Of a stretch of 64,000 bases of DNA, positions 12,801-23,556 are shown piece by piece. The stretch spans positions 1,550,001 through 1,614,000 of the forward strand of contig CP085825.1 of assembly GCA_020809705.1 (NCBI GenBank), written 5' to 3'. How positions within the stretch are numbered: the stretch's first letter is position 1; every line of letters starts with the position of its first letter. Origin of the DNA: Calonectria ilicicola (lineage: Eukaryota; Ascomycota; Sordariomycetes; Hypocreales; Nectriaceae). Made by a program: the position numbers and the translations under genes. The notes below the pieces were generated by a model that saw nothing but the letters and a program-made list of their open reading frames with translations, was not told where the DNA came from and ran no database searches.

Positions 12801-15800
12801 AATGCGCAAGTTGGAAAGAATTCACGGGGGATCGCTGGGCATGCATGGCACCGTCGTGTCGGGCAACCGTGTCCAACATTTTCTGAACGGAGCCAAGGTG
12901 GTGGCGGATCAGCGCGAAGGGCGCCCCCGCCTGCACCACTGGTGCTTAGGAGGACGAACAAAGTGCCTATGGCAATCCAAGCTGAACCCTCACCGCTGGA
13001 ATCACCAAACCATGCGCTAGCTATGATCCAGCAGCAGTTGAATAAGCTCGAGCAACCGATACTGAGCGGATCGACCGGCAAACAGGAGCGGGAGAAGATG
13101 ACACTCCTGGCCAACCTGGAGACGGAGCTAGGCCAGCAGGAAATGCAGTGGCAAGGCCTCAGGAATACGCTAATGGCGGCAGACTTGCAGTGGTCGGACG
13201 AGAGCAGTATGGATGCAGATTCGCTGCATGAGAGCAGGCAGTCGATTGCGACACAAGCACAGCTGGGGCAGGCGGAGGAGGAAGTGAAGCGAGTTGGCGA
13301 TGATAATGCACACCCCCCCTCCTCTTCGACCCCATGCGCATACCCCACCGAGGGCGGCATTTCGCAGCAAACGCTGGCACAGGACGAAACGGGCTACGTG
13401 GGTGACCGAGTCGGCTTGCCGGACGTGGACTCAAAGTTACGAATCTCCCCAAAGTCTAAGCATTTGTCGAGGGGCCTTGCTTCTCAGGGCTCTGATGAGC
13501 TGGGGAGCGAATACGACGACCGTGCCGGGAGCGTGCAGACAGATCCTGCCAAGGCGCTATGGTGCCCCCTCTCTGAGATTGGTGCAACTGTGCCTGGGGC
13601 TACGCAAACATTCCTCTGGGCCCCCCCGGCTGTTAAGGTTGCTAAAGTTGCGGCTCTCGAGATAGTGATGGACCATATGGCCTCAGTGGTGGCGCCGCGT
13701 CGCATTAAAAAGAATTTGGAAGCACTGACTATCCAGAGTTCGCGCCTGTGGGAGAAACCAGTCTCCGAACGCCGGTTCTCGCACAACGTGCTTTGGCGAC
13801 GATCAGCTTCGCGTTCCATTTCTAACCCTAAGCTAAAGACAGAATTGGCTGCAGGAGCAGCGCGCGAGCCAGAGCAGGCCGACCAGCCAGAAACTGATCG
13901 GCCGGCGGTGCGTAGGCCCCCACGACGAACTAGGCGCGTTACAGTGCTTCCAGATATTCTAGAGAGCCCAAAGCCAATTGGCGACAGGCGTGGAACCCTA
14001 GGCATCTTCAAATTTCCTTGGGGGGAGACATCAGATATACCCTATTTACCGCCTCGGCCAATCAGCATGCTAGCGGGGGGTGACATTGGTGGGTTTGGGG
14101 CGGTATCCGCGTCCTTCTTTGACTATGAGGCGCAGGAGGAGGGGGACTATGATAGCTTTTCCGAGAGCGACTCAAGCGACAGTGACCTGGACGAGACGGC
14201 ATTGTGGGAGATGGCCAGCCTTCTGAACCCAGGCCAAGAACGCAGAAGCAACAATAGCGCCGAGGACCAGGCCCGCCAGTGCGGAGAGGGCAGCGCTACC
14301 GGGCTTCCCCCCGACGAGTCGACCAAACCAGTGAGGAGGGATCATCTCGATGACTTTTGGATTACCAGGACTAATTTCGCATCGTCAGACATAGGACAGC
14401 CAAGGCCAGGGCCAGAACCAGAGCCAACGACCGAGCCGCAGCAACCACACCTAGGGGCACCAGCGGACAAGGCCACCACACCCACCAGGAGCACCAGCAG
14501 CGCCAGTCACATCCAGGCCAGCGCGTCACCAGGTAAGAGGAACACAGGCCCCCACGGCGTCGCGCACAACACGGACCAGGACAGCCCTTGGCGGCTCCAC
14601 GGATTTTTTTTGCAGGGTGGCAGCAGCAGCAGCACCACCACCAGCAGTAGTAGCAGCAGCAGCCCCTCGGGGGCCGATAGGAGCACAAGCGCAAGCACGG
14701 ACGAGGCCAATCTGTACTCGGCAACCGATGCCGCCAGGACCCTGACACCGAAGGCCGAGCTTATTGACGACAGCGACCGCCATGGTGGTGCAGGTGGAGA
14801 TGTCGAAGCAATGAGCATGCCTGTGCCTCGACCATGCTGTCGCTCACAGGCTGGCGCACCAATGACAGAGGCCCAGGGCGCTCATGAGACAGGTGTTCCC
14901 CATGCAAGATTCCACGCCCCCATAGCACGTTTTAGCGGCCACCCCCAGGCCGCCCCCCAGGACCCCCAGGGCCCTAATGACGACCACCACCCCCAGCGGG
15001 AGCGGGTGCGGGCGTGGACATTGAACTCCGAGACGCCTCCCCGCCAACTCCTAGTGCTTGCACCTTCCTCAAGGGTTTTGCTACCCTCCTCCGCTACCTC
15101 CGCCGATAGCTCCGCAAAGGCCATATCTATACAAACCGCTCCCACCGCATCCTCTGCCGCACTCGTCAACTTTCCTCCTACTTTTCCTCAATCGCACCTT
15201 TCTGAATCACCGCAATTGCTAGTTCCTGAACCATCGCAACTGTCCGCCTCTGAATACTCGCAACTACTCCCCCAGACCACCATTCCCCAGCACCAAAACC
15301 TGCTCCGGAACGCCTACGAACTATCATCAATCACTGGTCCGATGGCCATGTTGTGGACCCCCCCAGCCGCTCCCATCCTGCGCCCCTCCAAGGGGCTCTC
15401 TCAACCTGACGCTGCTATCTGGAATTCCTACACACCTGTCGACACAGCTGCGAGAGTCTTGCCTCGAAAGGCCGAACTCGCCAAGCTTGAAAGCTCTTCC
15501 CTTTGGACCCGCCCAGCTCCCAAGAAGCCCGAGGGGCCTTCTCACGATGGACTCTGGGCCGTCAGGAAGCCCCAGACTGTAGCTGCAACTTCCGCAGCCA
15601 TGTGGCAGAAGCCCGTAGTAGTTGTTCCGGCTTCCTACGGACTTGCTCAGCCCAAGGCTGACAAATGGGCTGCTTATCTCACGGCTCAGGATGAAACTCC
15701 CCGAGTGAAGCAGAGGGAGGCTGAGCCCGCTTCGATTGAGAGCCAGTCGTTGTGGACCAAGCCTACCAAGGCCATCATGGTGGAAAAGAGCAACGACGGG

Positions 15801-16928
15801 TCACTCTGGACTTCTTCCAAGGCCCGAGAGGTCACTCTTGGTTTGTGGGCGCCCACTCCGGCACCGGTGGCCGAACCCGAGCCCGTGGGACTGTTTAGTC
15901 TCAGCCATCGGCGATCCGATTTCCGGACTTCTTCGCTGCCTCCGGCCGCGCTGGACATGGAACGCAAACCCCGGGCTCCGCTCGAGCCTTTTGCGGACTA
16001 CGTATTTGCTCGCCTCTGGAACCAGGCCTCTCTCTGGGACGCAGAAGCCGCTGCTGCCAAGGCCAAGGAGCAGAAGGAAATTGATGAGTTGGTGCTCGAG
16101 GGTTTGTTCAGCCTGAAGCACCGCCGCAACACTTTCCGCACCACATCGGAGCCCCCCGCTGCCCTTGTCACCAAGACCCAGCCTCGCATCTCGCAAGGCG
16201 TTCTGCCGAAGCTCACTTCAGATCGCCTCTGGTCCGTGCAATCCCGGGCCCCTGCACCTGTTGAGATTGACTGGCTCAGCATCTCCACGAGCAAGTCGCG
16301 AACTGGCTCGCTGGCGTCATCAACCGACGAGGAATCTGCCAATGCGACTCTCGCCTCCTCCGTCAGTTCCGGCGACTTTTCCGCAGCGGATTCTAAGCCG
16401 GCCCGTCGCGCGGGAGCCACCCCGGCGGAGTGGCTCGAGGCCCTGCAGGAGGCTATTCTCGCCAGCCGCATGGCAGCCGTTGTGGGCGACCAGGATGATT
16501 TGACACTGGACAGGGATCTGGCCCTTGATTCCGCAGACTCTCCATCCTCTGCTTACCAACTCTGGTCCATGCGTGAGGATATGGCGGATCTCGCCGACGA
16601 GGACAGCTCCATGTGGAAGCCGTCTTCCTCACCGAGCAACAGATACCTGGTCCTCACTGCGGCACCGGGTGCGCTTGACTATGAGCAACTCCGGGCTTCC
16701 TCGGGAAGTTTGCGCCGCAACTCCAACTCGGCGGCGGCCCGACCTCCGCCACCCGTCTTCCACGGGTGCACCCACTCGGCATTTTTGCCCGCGGTCAGCG
16801 AGACACCTCGCGACTTCAGCGCCCAGGGCCTCTGGTCTGCCGGTGGCGCCGACATGGAAGCGCTCGACGAGGAGCGAGCCTGGCTTGACAAGTCGCTGCA
16901 GGGCATGCCCCTCGCGCAGCGTGGTTAA
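9861..16928 (+). CDS. very large seven-helix membrane protein with Leu-Trp repeat tail, function unknown
   Basis: Exons 9861-9931, 9990-10551 and 10608-16928 give 2317 residues. Both introns (58 and 56 bp) have GT-AG ends and join in phase, carrying the frame straight into a 6.3-kb open exon. The first 240 residues hold seven hydrophobic segments (about 18-40, 51-67, 83-109, 125-140, 157-178, 196-219, 224-240), a Pth11/GPCR-like topology without a family motif I can name. The remaining 2.1 kb-residue tail is Ser/Pro-rich and largely disordered. From about residue 1194 it carries some twenty short hydrophobic motifs of the form x-L/M/I-W-x-x-P (SLWTRP, SLWTKP, GLWAP, MLWTPP and others), densest at 1789-2290. 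It also has two copies of a longer block, GLFSLxHRRxxFRTxSxPPAAL. I infer a scaffold tethered to a membrane. The tail frame is supported by repeats on both sides of its low-complexity stretch. Confidence 0.85.
14533..14615 (+). other. intron-like segment inside the large exon
   Basis: A GTAAGA donor and a T-rich TTTTTTTTGCAG acceptor enclose 83 bases in frame with the surrounding tail. As 83 is not a multiple of three, splicing would shift the frame into a stop about 35 bases downstream (TAG near 14648), giving a protein lacking most of the Leu-Trp repeats. The unspliced frame is clearly coding on both sides, so this is either a cryptic site or an alternatively retained intron. Confidence 0.4.
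14616..14664 (+). repeat. AGC/CAC triplet microsatellite coding for poly-Ser/Thr
   Basis: Tandem AGC, ACC and AGT triplets inside the tail of the large membrane protein, encoding a Ser/Thr run just after the intron-like acceptor. Slippage here could easily alter tail length. Confidence 0.8.
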
Positions 16929-19900
16929 TCCCGAAGCCGACCTCGGCATGTGGACGCCCATTGCCGCCGCGAAGACCAGGCGGGGCGGCCCTAGCAATTA
17001 CAAAGCACAAAATGATGGAAAGAAATGATTGAGTCACTGACAAAATTACAAAGACTCGGATACAAAGCTAAAAAGTTTCTTTGTGTACGCGCATCAAATG
17101 CATGGATGACGGAAATAACTGCAAGCGTTGATTATTCATTATTTGTTTACTTTTTCGGAGTTTAGGGGGACTACAATAAGGTTTCTTGTAACGTTATAAC
17201 AAGCGCACCAGCGGAAATATCTGTACTAGCGAAAGAAAAATGAAAAAAGCAATAATATTTTTATGTGTCAAGTCCGATTGATTACCAATTCCATCAAATT
17301 GCATTATTAACTGGGCATACGTAGCCTGATTATAGGCTGGTGGTTGCTTGAGGAGGAAGAGTTTTAGGAGACGGTGCCTCGTATCGAGGCTAGCTCAACA
17401 ATTGTTGTGACGTAGCCCGAGGTTATGGTGTGACGTGAAAGATTTTTGTTGATTTTTAATCCATCCGCGCCGGGCTTCAAAGTCCGCTAACGGCCGTGCT
17501 TCTCCGCCCACCCACACCCATCTAACCACCCATCCTTGATGGCAGCTAGGCCCTGTATGACAACTATGGGGGGAATCGTACAACAAAAATACATCACGAA
17601 CACCCTCACAAGCAGGCCGGTTAAACAGGGCTCACTAAAAAGGTGTGTTTATGTGGAGATGAGGCCACTTGAAGGTGCATCGTGATGTGAAAAAAAAAAA
17701 TGCTACGGGCATGACAAGGGGATGGATGATGACTGAGACTGGGGAACGAACACGTTCAGATCATCGCCCACACGTCAAATGCAGCAGCGATCAATTAGCC
17801 TTTATTCCAAGTGTCTTATGATTGACGGAGCGAGCGGGGTTCTTTTTTAGTTGGTCTTGCGCATGCCCGCCCCCCAGATCTAGCACAAAGCTGTCCATTT
17901 TCGCGATTGGAGAGAAGGGAAGCTTTTGTCTCTCGGAGTCGAGGCCCGTCTCCGTCGCTGTGGTCCGTCCGTCCATCCATCCCTTCGAGAGGGTGCGTGC
18001 GTATGTAGTGTATGTTGCAGACGTCTTGTGCATGTCTTGTTGATATCAGTAAGGGGGTGTAGAGAGAGTATTTTGTTAGTGTATGCACGCATGCATGTCT
18101 ACGCCAAAAAGAAATATATCTATGCATGCGTATCTGTCTATCTACAGTGGCTGGCAACCAATTTGATCCTGGTCGCTTGTTGTATCCACCACAAAGAAGT
18201 CGTCTAAGGAAATCATATCCCGCCACTTTTTTTTTTAATCTAGTATTAGAAAAAAGAAAAAAAGAAATATACTTCGTGTACTGTGTGAATAAACTATATT
18301 TGGTGTTGGGACTATTCCAGGACTTATTCTAAGACTTAATCAGCAGTGAGTGGTGGACGACTGTGCTTTCCAGATGTTACTGTGCCAGATACGACACATG
18401 ATATTGGGATTCAAACTTCATGCCACCGGCTGTTCAGTGCCGTTTGATAACCAATTTGCCGTAATCTCCATCCGCAGATCAAGCTCGAGAGGCTGTGCTA
18501 GTTCACGTGCAACAATGTATTGATTGAAGGGCGAGAGACAATGCGCCAAGACTCCTCGATCTTGCCAAGTCGCCGAGGCCGGTTTGAGAAATGTCTTCAA
18601 CAGGAGAGCGTTGGTTGGAGCGCCGTTACTTATTATGATCGACAAGTTACTAAATTCCATCACCTGTCTCACCGCTGCCAAGTAAGCCACTGCATTCTGT
18701 GCATTCACTACATTCACAAACATCATAAACGGCCATCTTGGTGAAGCCTATCAAGGCAATAAATCATCATGGCGTTAAGCTCTATCCATGCATGCAATCA
18801 TAAAGAACAAGAAAAGCGTACAATTGTACACCCAATGCAACATGAAACCCATTTCACCTCTTCCACTGCACCCGATCCATCCCTTCCCCCCCCAAAAAGA
18901 AAAAATAATACCATGTACCCGTTCCATCCGCCTTTATGTTATCCCAAATCCCTCCGAATACTGAAAAGAGAAAACCTTTCAAACAATCCATGCTTTTTTT
19001 TCTTTGGCCAGAATGCGTGTGTGCTTTTCTTCATAGGCGCTCGTCTCCCCTTCCTTTGGTGCTGTTTCTCCTTTGAATCACAACCATGTCTCGCAATGGG
19101 TGATGTAGATCCGTCGTCTTGAGAGAAAGCAAAACTGCTTCTCCATCGCCGAGAAAAAGGACGTAATCTTCTCGAGCCTAGAGAAACGGTGACCTCGATG
19201 CTTCCAATCCCTCGTCTGTTTCCTTCTTTGAATAATCGTAAGAACATTAAGTCGTGCCGACAAAAGAAAGAGGCACTGTAATTGTAATAAAGGAGAGAAA
19301 AGAAATGTAAAACGTGACGTTTCCTCGTACAACAAAGGGAACAACGCAAGAAAAGAAATTTTGTTAAAAAGCAACCCTCACAAGTCATACCCGTGCGAAC
19401 AAGTACCGGCAACCATCGCCGCAGCGTTTCTTTGTCCTGTCTACCTATTACTTGTGTATGGTTCATTAAGGAGGCGTATCCTCATCAAGGGCGTTGAGTA
19501 TGTATGCTCAAGTGGTCCTCGTAAGATCGTCTATTTGGCGTGCAAGTCTTGGCCGCATCACACAACTGTGAGCTGTCATGGATACGTCAATGCCGACTGC
19601 CATGGGGATTGACAGGGCTAACGTGACTAGTCCTCGTCAAGCGAAAACCGTCTGCCAAAAGAAAACAAAGAGTTTTGATCCATGATGCCGAATAGTATCC
19701 AGACGGGGGTTGAGAGAACTCGGACAAAGGTGGAGTACCGGCATGATGTCGGTGCCCTTAGGGTCGACCATCGTCTATCAAGGCGAGTGCACCCCTTCTA
19801 GCCATGTGAATGCATGTGAAAAACCTCATGAACCCCTCCCAGACCGTCGCTATGCAAACAAAATTCCACAATATGTTTTGTACACGCCCATGCATAATAT

Positions 19901-19937
19901 ACAGAGCACTTTATATGACCCACCCGCGGCAACAGAC
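16929..19937. other. intergenic region, convergent 3' ends
   Basis: About 3 kb between two convergent large genes. Open frames of up to 175 codons occur on both strands (for example 18418-18726 and 18939-19466, minus) but show no motif, signal peptide or conserved block. Homopolymer A and T runs are common. No RNA gene was recognised. Confidence 0.55.
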
Positions 19938-22900
19938 TCAGCTGACCGTCATCATCTGCAACCGCTGGGGCAGGCTGGAGGGCGAATTCTCGCTGGATGT
20001 GCCCTCTCTTAAAGAATTATTCCCGCGACCTCTTACAGTTCGTCGTGGTGGACTAGACCCAGGGTCATCAAAGACACGGGTGAAAGCCGGGCTCGAATCA
20101 AGAGTACGTTCGCGTCGGGGAGTTTGAGCAGGGCTCTGTGTAATCTGGTCCGCGCGGCGGACAATATCAGATAGGACATCCCTTAAATCTCCAGCTCTTT
20201 TAACGAGGGCTTTGAGGCTATTAGTATCGAAGTGCACCTTTCCGTCATTATTATTAGGGGTGTGGTCAGGCTGCGGTGGACGATGCTGCATAGCCTCCAT
20301 AACTGATCGAACAACTCCAGATACGTCGTTTGATTTATGATGTCTGTTTTCGGGTGTCCTTGGGCGACTCGATCGACTAGGGGGGTGGCTTGACTCTACG
20401 GATGGCCAGTTGCCAAATATATCATCTTCGGGAGAGAAGACAGATCGTCGCCTAGGAGAATGTCGCTCCCGTACCACGGCAGTTTTGGACATTGCCGGCT
20501 CATGGCCATCAAAAGCGGCATCAAGTCGGTCCATAGAATGAGCATTGAAGCCCTCGTCGCCAAAGGTTTCGTCAATCTCAAAGGCATCGAAGTTGATCGA
20601 GGACGTAGACTTCTGATCATCATCCACTTCTTCCACAGAATCTTCATCTGGTGAAGCTAGGGCGATGATACCTTCTGCCTCCTTCCACAGGCCCTTTTGA
20701 GGGCCCTCGAGCATCTCCATCTCACGGCCATGACGGCAAAGGCGCTTGAGGTCGTTAACGAGGAGCGAAAATTCCCGGATATGCCCTGAATGCGCTTTGA
20801 CACTTGGTTGCGTCGCACGGATAGACTCTGGAACCGCAAACATCTTATCGTCCTTGTCGCCGCCACCAAGGCCTCCACCGCCAAATTCAAAGTCGTCATC
20901 CCAATCCTCGCTCACTGTCTTAGTTCCCATGCCCCAAGTGCCATACTTGGCCCCGGCGGCCTTCGGATCATCCGGAAGGTCGTGCACAACAGGAACACTT
21001 TGGCTGCGTACGTGAGTGGGCGTGGGTCCCTTGCGGAGGGCAGAGCGACCACCTCTAGAGTCCATCTCTTGCTTGGCGTAGGCGGTTCGCGGCCGTAATC
21101 GTCCACTGGTTGTGTTATACTTGTCTTGGACCGGGGGCTCGCTCCAGTCAAATAAAGTGCTGAGCGGTCGCTCGCTGTGATTATCGCTGCCGTTTGTGCT
21201 GTTGCCGCTGATGTTGGCGAGGGCAAGGCGTACGTTGGGATTTATTCTCCTTGAATTTATGGAGCTTCCCTTGGTCGGGGGAGATAGAGGGTTACATGGA
21301 AAGTCGTCGTCCCTAGCCCAGTCTTCGTCAAAGTCGTCATCAAATGAGATTCGATTCGGATCTTTGTTGGGAATTGAAACTTCGCGGGGTGATGAGTCAA
21401 GTCTGAAACGGGTTCCAGACACCTCTCGGCGGGCAAGGTTTGCCTCGTTGCGGTGAGCTGCGCGAACTGGTGTGTGGAGGCTCTCATCCTCCTCCATAAT
21501 TCTGTCATCCTCGTCCCACGTTTTGCCGAGAATTTCTTGAATAGATAGGCGCTTCGTTTTACCATTACCGGCAGTGCTAGGAGGCGACTCGTCATACATA
21601 GACTCCAGAGGCGTTTCAACTGCCCGTGCGCGACCGGATGCAACAGTTCGTACTGAGTCAAACACGGTGTCACTCCTGAAGTCGGTGTCATCATCATCAC
21701 CCGATGTGCAGTCCCGAGTGTCCTCGGAACTCTCCATGGTGGAAGTCCTGTCGTGGGTGGATGCCCTAAGTTGTGACATTGCAGTGGAGCTGGTAGAACT
21801 GCCAGAGGGTTGGTTAGGTCGGATGTGATGCAGAGTGGGCACCCCGCCTGAAGACCCTAATCGAGGCGCATCCACATAGAAGCTGGAATGCCCAGAAAGC
21901 GGGGGGATTGGCGACGACGAGTTCCTTTTACGCGTTTTCAGCGCTGAGATGGTAGCTGAACCAAGCGCCAGCCCCGGCCCATTAGGCGATAACGGGGAGT
22001 TGGCCAATTCCAACGGCGGATTGGCTGACGCTCCTGCACCGGGCTGCGCGCCAGTGAGTGGCTCTGACACATGTCGCTTATTTCCGGCCTTGGGTTCAGC
22101 GCCACGCTTGGGGCGACGGAGGCTGCCCGAAGTCCTCGACACCCAGGTTCCTGCAGACGCAAAAGGCATTGAAACAGATTTTCGAGGAACTCTTGAGGGT
22201 GTGCCCTCGGGTGACGATGATGCTGACTCTTCCACGGGTTGAATTGGTGAATTACGGGTTTCGTAAATATCTGCAGCAGGTAATAATCTTGGGGGCGCGG
22301 ATGCGCTTGATACCATTCTTGGCTTAACAAGATGAGCCTTATTAGAGTTACTATCGTCGCTTGTGAAAATGCGCTTCCAAAACACAACTCGTGTGTGTGG
22401 GCTGAGGTCGCCGAAACGCCCAGGGCTTGCCCGTGAACTGACGCTGGTGGTTTTGGAGTGAAAGAATGAAGTCCATCCACTTCGGGGGGTAGAACGGACA
22501 GGGGTTGCGATCGGGGAGGGAGCCAAATACTCAGTCGGTTGAACGGTTTCAAGGACTTGAGGATTAACTGGCTCTGTAGGAGTGGTCGCTGCTGAATCAG
22601 CTCTGAACCGTTGAAGAGTAGCTGAACGCTGGTGACTCGTGGCGGGTCGTCGTAGAGTGGGAAACTGGGATCTCGTTCGTCGTTGCGAGGCGGGGGTTTC
22701 GTCGTTGTATGGGGTGGACGTCGATCGCTTCACGAGCTTGTTCGGGGGGAGAGAAGGAGTAGAAGGACCCGCGGGGAGAATCGGGGCTGCAGAGCCGTGT
22801 GAGAAGACGGAGGGAGTATCGTGACCGATGCTGGATCGGGGGGTCTCGTGGCGAGATGATGGGCGGAGGGACAGTCGTCTCATCCAAGATCCATTGGATG

Positions 22901-23556
22901 AAATTGAGTCTCTGGACTCTGTAGGGCCAGGCGACTCTGTATGTCTAACAAAAGAGGATTTCCGGCTGTCGGCTCTGGTGGGTATTCCCTCGAGCTGAGA
23001 TTGTGGTTGGGGTTGAGGTGGTCGTTGGTAGCGAGAGAGGGGAGGTCTCGATGCCGTCGTTGGTCGCGGGAGGGTGTGGTATTGAGAGGTGCCGTTGGTG
23101 GCCGAGGTAGAACTCGTCGCGGGGCGTGAGAACAAGTTGCTTGATCGTGTGCGCATCGGCTGGTGGCGCTCAGAAGAGTTTCGTCTGCTGCGGGTGGCAG
23201 GTCGAGACGAGGGAGAGGCCGTGGTGGTTGGTTCGTTGGGCTGGCCAAATACCAAACCACTGGCCGCTGCAGCAATGGCAGTGCCTGATCCAACGAGCTG
23301 GAGGCTGGTTAATGAATGCCACAAAGAGGCGACACAGGGATGCAAGTCGCGGGAGGGTCTGAGGCGCCGAGAGAAGGGAGAGAGCAGGGAAAGTGTGTTG
23401 CGGAAGATGGGGGTTTAATGTGGAGGTGGTGATGAGACGGGTGGGTGAACTAAGTCGAGCGGCGTGTGTGAAGTTGACCACGGGCTCTTGACGGATATGG
23501 AAGTGCGAAAATGGGGTCCAACGGGTCCAACAACTTACACTTGGAACGGTCTGCAT
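19938..23556 (-). CDS. large disordered acidic protein with WDDDFE motifs, possible septation regulator
   Basis: Two exons on the minus strand, 23539-23556 (six codons, MQTVPS) and 19938-23297, joined in phase 0 across a 241-bp intron with a GTAAGT donor and CTCCAG acceptor, give 1125 residues. The start is better than the in-frame ATG at 23345, which lies inside the intron. Residues about 20-600 are Ser/Pro/Arg-rich and disordered. Conserved-looking islands follow: SIQEILGKTWDEDD at about 600, FDDDFDEDWARDDDF at about 660, SEDWDDDFEF at about 800, a helix HIREFSLLVNDLKRL at about 845, and a C-terminal helix at about 1031-1057. Acidic W-D-D-D-F blocks occur in fungal cytokinesis/septation-initiation regulators, so a role there is possible. 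I cannot assign an ortholog: the Bfa1/Byr4 region resembling YNPKTMKW was not found. Confidence 0.85.

Noticed and set aside
19938..23297. Firm assignment of the acidic protein as Byr4/Bfa1
   Set aside because: Only general acidic aromatic motifs agree; the Bfa1 segment resembling YNPKTMKW is missing, so the name was not used.
19938..23345. Start of the acidic protein at the internal ATG 23345
   Set aside because: The first 16 codons would lie within a well-formed intron; the six-codon exon at 23539-23556 joins in exact phase.
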